From NCBI GenBank assembly GCA_947625515.1, contig CANQOO010000003.1, positions 93,222-157,221 of the forward strand: DNA of 64,000 nucleotides, in the 5' to 3' direction. Under the pieces are notes generated by a model, which saw only the letters and a program-made list of their open reading frames with translations, had not been told where the DNA came from and searched no databases. Shown here in pieces: positions 8,244 to 16,497 of this stretch (position 1 is the first letter of the stretch; the number at the start of each line of letters is the position of its first letter). This DNA is from an uncultured Clostridia bacterium (lineage in GTDB: Bacteria; Bacillota; Clostridia; Christensenellales; UBA1242). Both the position numbers and the translations under genes were made by a program.

Positions 8244-9335
8244 ATGGAAGAAAACAGAAACCTTTTGAGAAGCACATATTTTTATGACCTGCCAAGCGAG
8301 TTGATTGCTCAGACGCCGATTGAGCCACGCGACCACTCGCGACTTTTTTGCTATAATCGCAAGACAGGCAAGATTTTGCACAAACACTTTTATGATATTT
8401 TGGACTTTCTTCATGCCGGCGACGTGCTTGTGGTCAACAATACCAAGGTTTTGCCGGCACGCCTTTTTGGATTTAAGTCCAGCACGGGAGCAAAAATTGA
8501 GGTGCTTTTGCAAAAACGTATCGACCTCAAAAATTGGGAAGTAATCACCAAGCCTGCCAAGCGTTTAGACATCGGCACCGAGGTGGTGTTCAATGAAAAC
8601 ATCAAGTGCGTTGTCACCGAAAAAGGGGATTATGGTGCCTGCAAAATTCGTTTCGAATTCTCGCCAAACAAAACATTTGAAGAGCATTTGATGGAGATTG
8701 GCACCATGCCGCTGCCGCCATACATCAAGGAAAAACTGAAAAATCGCGACCGCTATCAGACAGTGTATGCCAAAGTTGAGGGTTCCAGTGCCGCTCCGAC
8801 GGCTGGGCTTCATTTCACGCCCGAACTTCTGCAAAAAATTCGCGAAAAGGGCGTGGAAATTTGCGAGGTGCTGCTGCATGTGGGACTAGGCACTTTCCGC
8901 CCAGTGAAGGAGGACAACATCCAAAATCACGAGATGCACAGCGAATATTTTGAAATTTCGCCTGAGGTCGCGGAAAAAATTAACAAGGCCAAAAAAGAGG
9001 GGCGAAGGATTATTGCCGTCGGCACAACTTCGGTGCGAGTGCTGGAAAGCGGTGCGGCTTTGCGAAGCGAAGTTGAAGGAAGCGACATTGAAAAAGATAA
9101 GGGAAATTATGTTCTCATTCCGCAAAAACGTGAGACAAAAATTTTCATCTATCCGCCATACAAATTCAAAATGGTGGACGCTCTCATCACCAATTTCCAT
9201 CTGCCGGAAAGCACGCTTATCATGCTTGTTTCGGCATTTGTGGGCGACATCGACAAAACTTTGGCACTTTATGAAACCGCCGTGCAGGAAAAATATCGTT
9301 TCTTTTCTTTCGGCGATGCCATGTTTTTGGAGTGA
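8244..9335 (+). CDS. queA: S-adenosylmethionine:tRNA ribosyltransferase-isomerase
   Basis: 363 residues. QueA transfers the ribosyl part of SAM to 7-aminomethyl-7-deazaguanine in tRNA, giving epoxyqueuosine. Family landmarks are the N-terminal YDLPSELIAQTPIEPRDHSRL, PTAGLHFTPELL, HVGLGTFRPV, and the C-terminal DALITNFHLPESTLIMLVSAF. Paired with tgt directly downstream, the usual queuosine gene pair. The enzymes making the preQ1 precursor are not in the window, so precursor could be made elsewhere or salvaged. Confidence 0.96.
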   Translation: MEENRNLLRSTYFYDLPSELIAQTPIEPRDHSRLFCYNRKTGKILHKHFYDILDFLHAGDVLVVNNTKVLPARLFGFKSSTGAKIEVLLQKRIDLKNWEVITKPAKRLDIGTEVVFNENIKCVVTEKGDYGACKIRFEFSPNKTFEEHLMEIGTMPLPPYIKEKLKNRDRYQTVYAKVEGSSAAPTAGLHFTPELLQKIREKGVEICEVLLHVGLGTFRPVKEDNIQNHEMHSEYFEISPEVAEKINKAKKEGRRIIAVGTTSVRVLESGAALRSEVEGSDIEKDKGNYVLIPQKRETKIFIYPPYKFKMVDALITNFHLPESTLIMLVSAFVGDIDKTLALYETAVQEKYRFFSFGDAMFLE

Positions 9336-9354
9336 CTCCTCCGCTTGGGCAACG

Positions 9355-9377
9355 CTGCCGCTCACGGCAATTTTTTG
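9355..9377 (+). terminator. Terminator after queA
   Basis: GCCG, a four-base loop and CGGC, followed by AATTTTTTG, immediately downstream of the queA stop. The stem is short but GC-rich and the T run is good. Confidence 0.6.
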
Positions 9378-9486
9378 AAAAGATAAGATATTTTAAACAT
9401 TTAAAAAATATGTAAACAACTTTGAAGCACGTAAAACATAATCTAAAAAATGTCAATAAAAAACATGCAAAGTGCCAAGAATTTAA

Positions 9487-10662
<1,176 letters not shown>

Positions 10663-11243
10663 AAGAAAAAAGAATTATAGATATAGACGATTAAAACAAA
10701 AAGCAATAAAAAATGGACTTTTTGCATATATCGTAGGAAGAAGTTTTTACAGCCAAGAAAATGGCTGCAAACAAGACTTTGCGGAATCTTTTAAATGGAA
10801 TAAATACGGATTTGAAACTCTTCACGACCCGCGATGTCAATATGGTTATGCAATGTTTTATTATGACGATGGCGAAAGTGAACCAGAAGGTGTAGTCGAA
10901 AAAGATAATGATTATGCAAACAAACTTTTTGCCGATGCTTATGCAAAACTGAAAAACTTGGCAAAGAATGACATGTATGCCAATTTCATTTTAGGAGCGT
11001 ATCATAACTATGAAATTGGCGGGAAGAAGAAAGATTTTTCATGTGCCATAAAATTTATAAGAAAAAGTGCGGATTTGGGTCATTCAGGGGCTTGCTATGA
11101 TATGGGCAAATTTTACAAGGAGGGCACGGGGTTAAAAAAATGAGTGCTTAAGCCTCAAATATTTTAAAAAAGCTGCACAACTTGGCAACATTAGGGCAGA
11201 AGAAGAAATTAAAAACTTTGATAATAGAGAAAAATCCAATTAA
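10663..11243 (+). pseudogene. Sel1-like repeat protein remnant, frameshifted
   Basis: Translation after tgt gives a helical-repeat protein with Sel1 (TPR-like) units such as CAIKFIRKSADLGHSGACYDMGK. There is no in-frame ATG near the 5' end; the only upstream one (10568) lies inside tgt, so the 5' end looks lost. At a run of seven A (about 11127-11140) the frame stops, but the -1 frame continues as another Sel1 unit, CLSLKYFKKAAQLGNIRAEE, ending at 11243. This fits a decayed gene; a programmed -1 shift on the A-run is a weaker alternative. It sits just outside the phage attachment site. Confidence 0.65.
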
Positions 11244-11312
11244 TTCATTCAAATTAATTCATTCAAATTTTTTGGGAGGGCGTTCTGATTTTGATGATAT
11301 TTTACAATTCAC

Positions 11313-11334
11313 ATCTATTCGCAAAAGACAGGTT
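11313..11334 (+). repeat. attL: left copy of the 22-bp prophage direct repeat
   Basis: Exact copy of 16498-16519; the core reads CTATTCGCAAAAGACAGG. Bases outside differ immediately on both sides (C versus A before, A versus T after), so the identity is exactly 22 bp. It marks the left boundary of the gokushovirus prophage. TATTCGCAAAA is reminiscent of a XerC-binding arm (bacterial dif arms often contain TTCGCATAA), but the opposite arm is poor. Confidence 0.85.
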
Positions 11335-11342
11335 AGGCAAAT

Positions 11343-11356
11343 GTATACGCAAGTAT
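11343..11356 (+). promoter_or_regulatory. Operator-like site upstream of phage structural genes
   Basis: GTATACGCAAGTAT, 13 of 14 bases identical to GTATACGCGAGTAT at 16261-16274 near the start of the RHH transcript. It contains the inverted half-sites ATAC and GTAT with a 4-base gap, a size suited to a ribbon-helix-helix protein. It lies between attL and the first phage ORF. The operator role is an inference. Confidence 0.55.
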
Positions 11357-11390
11357 GCATTTTTTTAATTAAAAAAACGGGAGGGGAGTA

Positions 11391-11720
11391 ATGGTAAACG
11401 ATGCCACATTTTGGACAACTATTGCTTCGGCAGCAGTTGGAATTGTTATGTCTGTTGTATCTGTTCTCATCAACAAGAAAAAGAATAAATCTCAAAAATT
11501 GGTGGAGCTGGCTAAAATTGCTCAAAAACTGCCTGAGTTTATTTCTGAAGCTGAAAACATCTTTGGGGCTGGGAATGGAGCAGCTAAACTGACTTACGTG
11601 CTCAACAAGGTGCAAATCGAATGTTTGAAAAACAATGTCGAATTCAATGAAGAACAATTCAAGGGCGAAATCGAGAACATTTTGAGCACACCAGAAAAGA
11701 AGGTGCCGAATGCTGACTAA
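11391..11720 (+). CDS. Phage membrane protein, possible holin-like
   Basis: 109 residues. One N-terminal transmembrane segment (about residues 7-27, ending in the basic INKKKNK) is followed by a soluble helical domain with LNKVQIECLKNNVEFNEEQFKGEIE. The single N-terminal anchor plus charged helical tail recalls LLH-type phage holins, but I do not recognise a specific family. Strong ribosome binding site (GGGAGGGGAG). It is the first gene of the phage operon. Roles in lysis, or in inhibition of wall synthesis as in other microviruses, are possible but unproven. Confidence 0.75.
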   Translation: MVNDATFWTTIASAAVGIVMSVVSVLINKKKNKSQKLVELAKIAQKLPEFISEAENIFGAGNGAAKLTYVLNKVQIECLKNNVEFNEEQFKGEIENILSTPEKKVPNAD

Positions 11721-11799
11721 GAAAAAGCTTAAAGAACAAATCGACGAACTCAACAAAGAGATAAAAATCTTAAAAATGATTATCAATTCAATCAAATAA
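11710..11799 (+). CDS. 29-aa phage ORF, coiled-coil-like
   Basis: The start codon overlaps the last codons of the preceding ORF. The product MLTKKKLKEQIDELNKEIKI... is a short Lys/Glu-rich amphipathic helix with heptad-like Leu/Ile spacing. It is too small for family assignment. Translation is plausible because of tight packing between neighbours, but it could also be incidental. Confidence 0.4.
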   Translation: MLTKKKLKEQIDELNKEIKILKMIINSIK

Positions 11800-11809
11800 A
11801 GGAGAAAAA

Positions 11810-11929
11810 ATGAAAAAACGAAAAATGACAAACAAATCGCGTGACCGTGCAGTATTTGAAGTCACGGCCAACAAAATTCACAAGAAAAATCTTGACACAA
11901 GTTATCCAAAAGGAGGAATTAGATTATGA
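11810..11929 (+). CDS. Gokushovirus VP8, J-like DNA-packaging protein
   Basis: 39 residues, strongly basic, beginning MKKRKMTNKSRDRAVFE and ending KGGIRL. The C-terminal GGIRL-type ending and the NKIHKKN region match the small VP8 proteins of gokushoviruses, counterparts of the phiX174 J protein that accompanies the ssDNA into the capsid. GGAG ribosome binding site nine bases upstream. Its stop overlaps the VP5 start as ATGA, implying translational coupling. Confidence 0.75.
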   Translation: MKKRKMTNKSRDRAVFEVTANKIHKKNLDTSYPKGGIRL

Positions 11930-12177
11930 AACTTGAAATGTTTGCAGTTAAAGATGCAGTGCAAGGGGAGATGATGAACCCATTTTTGCTGAGAAACAAA
12001 GAAGAAGCAAAAAGAACTTTCAAAGCAGCTGTAAATTCCGGAAAGGACAGCAACATCTGCATTTACTACAAGGACATGCAGTTATACAGCCTGGGGGAAT
12101 ATGACTCAATCACCGGCGAAATCACATCCAATGTCGAATATGTTTGCAGTGGCTTGGATGTAAAAGAGGAGGAATAA
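11926..12177 (+). CDS. Gokushovirus VP5, non-structural protein
   Basis: 83 residues. MKLEMFAVKDAVQGEMMNPF, then NKEEAKRTFKAAVN and YSLGEYDSITG, follow the pattern of gokushovirus VP5 (ORF5) proteins, which typically keep an LGxxD segment. The family is thought to take part in ssDNA synthesis or switching to packaging, though its exact role is uncertain. It overlaps VP8 upstream and is followed within two bases by the VP3 start. Confidence 0.8.
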   Translation: MKLEMFAVKDAVQGEMMNPFLLRNKEEAKRTFKAAVNSGKDSNICIYYKDMQLYSLGEYDSITGEITSNVEYVCSGLDVKEEE

Positions 12178-12729
12178 ATGACAGAATTTAAAAGTTTTGT
12201 AAATCCACACGAGCCTCACAAATTTGCTGAGGGCGGATTCAAGGAAACAGTAGACGTGTATGAAGACATAATCAATACGAAGACTGGAAAGCTTGAAACA
12301 AAGAAAACGAAAGAGGAAAATTTCTACTCGAAAATTCAAGAAATGAAAGACAGCCAAACTTTGGAAAACATCTTGAAACGATACAACATCGACCTCAATG
12401 AAAGACATATCACGGAAATCAATGACGAAATCGTTGATATGACCAACATTCCAGAGGACTTGATTGAAACATATGCTCTTTCGAAAAAGCTGGAAACAAT
12501 ATTCAACGAATCGAGTGTGCAAATCAAAAATCACTTCGGAGATTTTGCAGGATTCTTGAAAAGCTTTCAAAGTGGGAAGTTGCAAAGCGAGCTGCAAGCT
12601 CTAAGCACAAAACCAAGGATGCAAGAGGCACAGGTGACTGAACAAGTGACACAAGGTCAAGCACAACCACAACCAGCACAACAAGTGCAACAAAATCAAC
12701 CAGCACAAGGAGGATTAATATATGGCTGA
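12178..12729 (+). CDS. Gokushovirus VP3, internal scaffolding protein
   Basis: 183 residues. The N-terminal FVNPHEPHKFAEGGFKET region and the central DIVDMTNIPEDL-like segment match internal scaffolding proteins of gokushoviruses, which guide procapsid assembly and leave the virion. The C-terminus is a Gln/Pro/Ala-rich tail (about residues 150-180), probably disordered. Its end overlaps the VP1 start by eight bases. Confidence 0.9.
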   Translation: MTEFKSFVNPHEPHKFAEGGFKETVDVYEDIINTKTGKLETKKTKEENFYSKIQEMKDSQTLENILKRYNIDLNERHITEINDEIVDMTNIPEDLIETYALSKKLETIFNESSVQIKNHFGDFAGFLKSFQSGKLQSELQALSTKPRMQEAQVTEQVTQGQAQPQPAQQVQQNQPAQGGLIYG

Positions 12730-14419
12730 TAACAGACAATTTGTCGAAAACATCGCACAGCTTATAAATCGACAGCAAAGAACAAAATTCAGTATGACCG
12801 GCAACAATGGCGGACTGAAACTTATGACCATGAACAAAGGCTATCTCTATCCGGTATTCACACAAGAAGTTTTGCCGGGTGACACATGGAAAATCAATGT
12901 CAAAGCACTAATTCGAGCAACAACCATGATTAAGCCTATCATGAACAACATGTGGGCACAAATTCAATGCTTCTTCGTGCCAAACAGACTGACATGCGAA
13001 CACTGGGAAGAAATCATGGGCGAGAACAAGCAAGGACCCTGGATTACGAACAAGACTACATACGAAGTGCCAAAACTGAAAGCCCCATCCGATGGTTGGA
13101 AAGCAAAAACACTTGCTGACTACCTTGGCGTGCCAACAAAAGTGAAAAATTTGGAAATTAACTCACTTTACACAAAAGGATATGCTCAAATTTGCAATGA
13201 CTGGTATCGAGACGAGGACAGAATGAACTTCACTCACATCACAAAGGACGAGAGCACATTAACCGGTGTGAACACAAACAACTATGTGACCGACATCGAG
13301 CTGGGCGGGGCACTCTTCCCGGTTGCAAAAGCACATGACATCTTCACTTCATCAGCAATTGAGCCTCAAAAAGGGCCAACTGTTATGCTGCCACTTGGAA
13401 ACACAGCACCTGTTATTGGAAATGGAAAAGCGTTAGGAATGGCAATAGCAAACCAAAAAAACAATTACAACATAGAAGAACAAATTATGAGTGTTGGATC
13501 AGTGGGACTAAATGTAGAAACGCCAAACGGTTCCCCTGATAAAGACCCGGCAGGATATCCAATGAACAGATTAACGGTGAGCGGGACAAGTCCACAGGGA
13601 AGAGTAGGGTTAACACAACAACCACAATATTCAGGCATAATAGCAGACTTGTCAAGTGCAGAAGGGGCAAGCATCAACGATTTACGAATTGCTATGGCTT
13701 TGCAACAAATGTATGAACTGGATGCACTGGCTGGGACGAGATACACCGAAATCATTTTCTCACACTTCGGAGTAAAGAGCAGCGATGCAAGATTGCAGAG
13801 AAGTGAATATTTGGGCGGAAAGAAAGTGCCTATCACTGTGACACAAGTAATTCAAAACTCTGAAACAGCAACAACACCACAAGGAAACCTTGCCGGCATG
13901 TCACAAACTTTCGATGGTGATGACTACTTCACCAAATCGTTTGAAGAACATGGCATTTTGTATGTTTTGTGCTGCATTAAAGGTGAAAATATCTATCAGC
14001 AAGGCTTGCCAGCAAAATTCAGCAAGTTTAAAAGAACTGACTATTATGACCCACTTTTTGCAAACTTGGGAATGCAACCAATCTACAACAGAGAAATCTA
14101 TGCCCAAGGAAATGCAAAAGACGACGAAGCTTTTGGCTACAAGGAAGCATGGGCAGAATATCGCTACCTCGACAAAGAAGTTGCAGGCGAATTCAGGAGC
14201 AACTTTGACAAATCAATCGACTACTGGCACATCGCAAGAGACTTCGACAGTCTGCCAACAAATGGTGAAGCTTTCATCCAAGAAGGAAAAGCAAACCTTG
14301 ACAGAGCACTGACAGTGTCAAGTGACGAAAGTGACCAATTCCAATGTGCGTTTGCTTTGGACGCAGTAGTAACACGTGTAATGCCACCACACAGCGTACC
14401 AGGACTTAGACGTTTCTAA
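12722..14419 (+). CDS. Gokushovirus major capsid protein VP1
   Basis: 565 residues, within the usual gokushovirus VP1 range. The jelly-roll capsid protein is recognisable from LMTMNKGYLYPVFTQEVLPGD, IKPIMNNMWAQIQCFFVPNRL, YTEIIFSHFGVKSSDARLQR and the C-terminal RVMPPHSVPGLRRF. Sixty copies form the T=1 shell. The loop at about residues 250-300, with GTSPQGRVGLTQQPQ, lies where gokushoviruses carry variable surface protrusions. Reading frame intact. Confidence 0.96.
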   Translation: MADNRQFVENIAQLINRQQRTKFSMTGNNGGLKLMTMNKGYLYPVFTQEVLPGDTWKINVKALIRATTMIKPIMNNMWAQIQCFFVPNRLTCEHWEEIMGENKQGPWITNKTTYEVPKLKAPSDGWKAKTLADYLGVPTKVKNLEINSLYTKGYAQICNDWYRDEDRMNFTHITKDESTLTGVNTNNYVTDIELGGALFPVAKAHDIFTSSAIEPQKGPTVMLPLGNTAPVIGNGKALGMAIANQKNNYNIEEQIMSVGSVGLNVETPNGSPDKDPAGYPMNRLTVSGTSPQGRVGLTQQPQYSGIIADLSSAEGASINDLRIAMALQQMYELDALAGTRYTEIIFSHFGVKSSDARLQRSEYLGGKKVPITVTQVIQNSETATTPQGNLAGMSQTFDGDDYFTKSFEEHGILYVLCCIKGENIYQQGLPAKFSKFKRTDYYDPLFANLGMQPIYNREIYAQGNAKDDEAFGYKEAWAEYRYLDKEVAGEFRSNFDKSIDYWHIARDFDSLPTNGEAFIQEGKANLDRALTVSSDESDQFQCAFALDAVVTRVMPPHSVPGLRRF

Positions 14420-14430
14420 GGAGGTGAAAA

Positions 14431-14844
14431 ATGGGTTTTCTTGAAGGAATAGGCTCAGCAGTAAATGACCTATTCGGAACGACAACAACAAACAACTTCA
14501 ACGCCCAACAAGCTCAGATACAAAGAGACTGGGAAACACAAATGTCAAACACAGCTTATCAAAGAGCAGTGGCAGACATGAAGGCAGCAGGTCTAAACCC
14601 AGCAATGATGTATCAAAGCGGGGGACAGGGTGCAAGCACTCCGTCGGGAGCAAGTGCAAGCGGAGTAAGAAACGGAATGACGATGGACCTGATAGGTTCC
14701 ACAGCAAACCTGGTGAACTCAATCACAAATGCAAGGCGAGTTGATGCAATGACCAAGTCAAACGAAATGAAGGCAAGCAATGCTACAAGACTTTACAAGA
14801 CCACAGAAAAAATTGCAAATATGCTAGCAAAATTCATGGCTTAA
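14431..14844 (+). CDS. Gokushovirus VP2, DNA pilot/minor spike protein
   Basis: 137 residues, shorter than many VP2 proteins. The N-terminal hydrophobic segment FLEGIGSAVNDLFG is followed by the family signature SNTAYQRAVADMKAAGLNPAMMYQSGG and a Gly/Ser/Ala-rich stretch. The rest is a helix-forming polar C-terminus. In microviruses the pilot protein helps deliver DNA through the envelope. GGAGG ribosome binding site 11 bases after VP1. Confidence 0.92.
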   Translation: MGFLEGIGSAVNDLFGTTTTNNFNAQQAQIQRDWETQMSNTAYQRAVADMKAAGLNPAMMYQSGGQGASTPSGASASGVRNGMTMDLIGSTANLVNSITNARRVDAMTKSNEMKASNATRLYKTTEKIANMLAKFMA

Positions 14845-14967
14845 AATCAACAAAGGTGACAATGTGGTGTCACCTAGCCACTAAATAAACAAGTATATAT
14901 TTGTGGCTAGTTTATATATTAACGTGCACGCACGCACGCGTGAGAGCGTGTATAAACTTTGTTGATT
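14845..14967. other. Predicted four-way-junction structure between VP2 and VP4
   Basis: An 11-bp perfect outer stem, AATCAACAAAG (14845-14855) with CTTTGTTGATT (14957-14967), encloses three hairpins: GGTGACA/TGTCACC (14855-14861/14868-14874), CTAGCCAC/GTGGCTAG (14874-14881/14903-14910), and TTTATA/TATAAA (14911-14916/14951-14956) whose loop holds a CACGCACGCACGCG run. It fills nearly the whole gap between the two genes. It could fold as a cruciform, as ssDNA or as RNA. A role in replication origin, packaging or translation control is inference. Confidence 0.7.
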
Positions 14968-14986
14968 TTTAAAAGAGAGGTGCAGA

Positions 14987-16021
14987 ATGGCAAGTTGTCC
15001 AAGACCAATGCATGCTTTCTACACCGGTGAAAAGACCGCCACAGGTGGTGAAAAAATGATTTTCACATCGAGATTCCAAGAAGAGGTGAAATACATGCAC
15101 CACCTGCCAAAAGGCGGTGATGTGGAGGTAACACTGGTCGATTATGTCGAAATTCCTTGCGGAAAGTGCATGATTTGCAAGGCCAATCAAGCTAAAAAGA
15201 AAGGCGAGCGAGCAATGGCTGAGGCAAACACATGGGAGCATAACGAAGTCATAAATCTGACCTACAATGATGAAAATCTGCCAACGAACACAAAACCGGA
15301 TGGCACAAAAGTCGCGACTTTAAGATACAAAGATGTCCAAGACTTCAAAAAAAGGCTTTTGAAAACTTGGAAAGAAAAATACAATGCAACAGGAATAAGA
15401 TTTTTATGTGCTTGTGAATATGGCGAAAAATATCAAAGGCCACACTACCATCTGATTATGTTCAATTTTGAGGCACAGGACAAAAAATTCTATGGCTACA
15501 CCAAAAAAGGTTCAAAAGAATATGGCAGCGAAGAAATTGCCAAAATTTGGGGCAAAGGCAACATAACACTTGGAGAAGTCACTCCGGAGACGATTCAGTA
15601 TGTTGCAAACTATTGCTTGAAAAAATTCAAGGGAAAAGAAGCAAAAGGAATTTACAAAGAGCTTGGAGTTGAACCGGAAAGCGTCAAATCAAGCAATAGA
15701 AGGGGTCTAGGAGCCAATTTTATAGAAAAACGTGTGGAGATATATAAAAACACCGGAAAATGCTTTCTAGGCACCTTCAACGGGCTGAAAACGATAGGTG
15801 TGAACAAATACTATGACCAAATGGTGGCAGATATCTATGGGGAAGATGTCTTGAAACAACTCAAAGAGGAAAGAATGAAGCTTGCATCAGACAGAGAGAA
15901 AACAAGAGCATTCATTTCGGGAATTGAAATTGAAACACAAAGACAAAATGACGAAAGAATATTCCTAGAGCGAATAAAAAAAGCAAAGGGAGGACGACAA
16001 TTTCAAAACACAGGCTATTAA
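14987..16021 (+). CDS. Gokushovirus VP4, rolling-circle replication initiator
   Basis: 344 residues. VP4 nicks the replicative form to start rolling-circle synthesis. The HUH motif is RPHYHLIMFN (about residue 150), the N-terminal Cys motif is PCGKCMICK, and the likely catalytic Tyr pair is in QYVANYCLKK. GLGANFIEK is also typical of the family. AGAGAGG ribosome binding site upstream. It is the last gene of the structural/replication block and is followed directly by a terminator. Confidence 0.95.
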   Translation: MASCPRPMHAFYTGEKTATGGEKMIFTSRFQEEVKYMHHLPKGGDVEVTLVDYVEIPCGKCMICKANQAKKKGERAMAEANTWEHNEVINLTYNDENLPTNTKPDGTKVATLRYKDVQDFKKRLLKTWKEKYNATGIRFLCACEYGEKYQRPHYHLIMFNFEAQDKKFYGYTKKGSKEYGSEEIAKIWGKGNITLGEVTPETIQYVANYCLKKFKGKEAKGIYKELGVEPESVKSSNRRGLGANFIEKRVEIYKNTGKCFLGTFNGLKTIGVNKYYDQMVADIYGEDVLKQLKEERMKLASDREKTRAFISGIEIETQRQNDERIFLERIKKAKGGRQFQNTGY

Positions 16022-16035
16022 GCTTGTGTTTTTTT
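16006..16035 (+). terminator. Terminator after VP4
   Basis: AAACACAGGCT (16006-16016), a four-base loop and AGCTTGTGTTT (16021-16031), followed by a run of T. The left arm overlaps the end of the VP4 coding sequence. Confidence 0.85.
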
Positions 16036-16175
16036 ATGCCCTCTGCTCGGGCCGGGCGGGCCCGCAAAGATCCTATGGCCGGATAGGCCGAGCGAGGAAG
16101 CAGTGGGCCTCAGGGCCGGCCAGGCTCATGCAAGCAGGCAGTCTCCAAGGGTCCGTCAGCATGGGGCAAAGAAAG
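16036..16175. other. GC-rich, palindrome-rich non-coding island in the prophage
   Basis: After the VP4 terminator the base composition jumps to strongly GC-rich within an AT-rich phage. It contains nested inverted repeats such as GGGCCGGGCGGGCCC, GGCCGGATAGGCC and GGGCCTCAGGGCC. No ORF was seen. Such structure in a microvirus could be an origin, a packaging signal or a conversion signal; which is not determinable here. Confidence 0.6.
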
Positions 16176-16223
16176 GGAAAAAATTGCTGCTAGAAAATTT
16201 TTTGAAAAATTTGATAAAATTGC

Positions 16224-16274
16224 TTGACAAGGTGTAAACACTTGTGCTACTAATATTAGCGTATACGCGAGTAT
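16224..16274 (+). promoter_or_regulatory. Promoter and operator-like sites of the phage RHH gene
   Basis: TTGACA (16224-16229) and an extended -10 of the type TGCTACTAA (TACTAA 16248-16253, spacing 18). The palindrome GTGTAAACAC (16232-16241) lies between the two boxes. GTATACGCGAGTAT (16261-16274) lies at the expected transcription start and matches the site at 11343. The layout fits autoregulation by the RHH protein; this is an inference. Confidence 0.6.
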
Positions 16275-16312
16275 TACAATTTGCCAATTAAAACATTAAA
16301 AGGAGGTGAATA

Positions 16313-16453
16313 ATGAAAAACATTCCATATTGCATTAGATTAAAGGAAGAAACTTTGAACAGTGTAAAAGAAGTCGCAAAAGCAAAAAAAAGACCAACAG
16401 GGCAATTATTAAGAATAATCATTGAAGATTACATCGAAAAAATAAACCTATAA
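16313..16453 (+). CDS. Small ribbon-helix-helix (CopG/Arc-like) DNA-binding protein, candidate phage repressor
   Basis: 46 residues: MKNIPYCIRLKEETLNSVKEVAKAK..., with a short N-terminal strand (YCIRL), two helices and a PTGQLLRIIIEDYIEK second helix, the classic RHH layout. It has a perfect AAAGGAGGTG ribosome binding site and its own promoter with palindromes. It is the last gene before attR and transcribed separately from the capsid genes. Standard gokushovirus genomes carry no such regulator that I know of, so it is the best candidate for holding the prophage silent. Function inferred, not shown. Confidence 0.8.
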   Translation: MKNIPYCIRLKEETLNSVKEVAKAKKRPTGQLLRIIIEDYIEKINL

Positions 16454-16479
16454 ATTTTTGGGCGACAAAACAATATTTT

Positions 16480-16489
16480 AAGTATACTT
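16480..16489. promoter_or_regulatory. Palindrome next to attR
   Basis: AAGTATACTT, a perfect 10-bp palindrome containing the same AGTAT/ATACT half-sites as the putative operators. It lies nine bases before attR. In the excised circular genome it would lie upstream of the capsid operon, on the other side of the attachment core from the 11343 site. Confidence 0.4.
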
Positions 16490-16497
16490 TGTAATAA

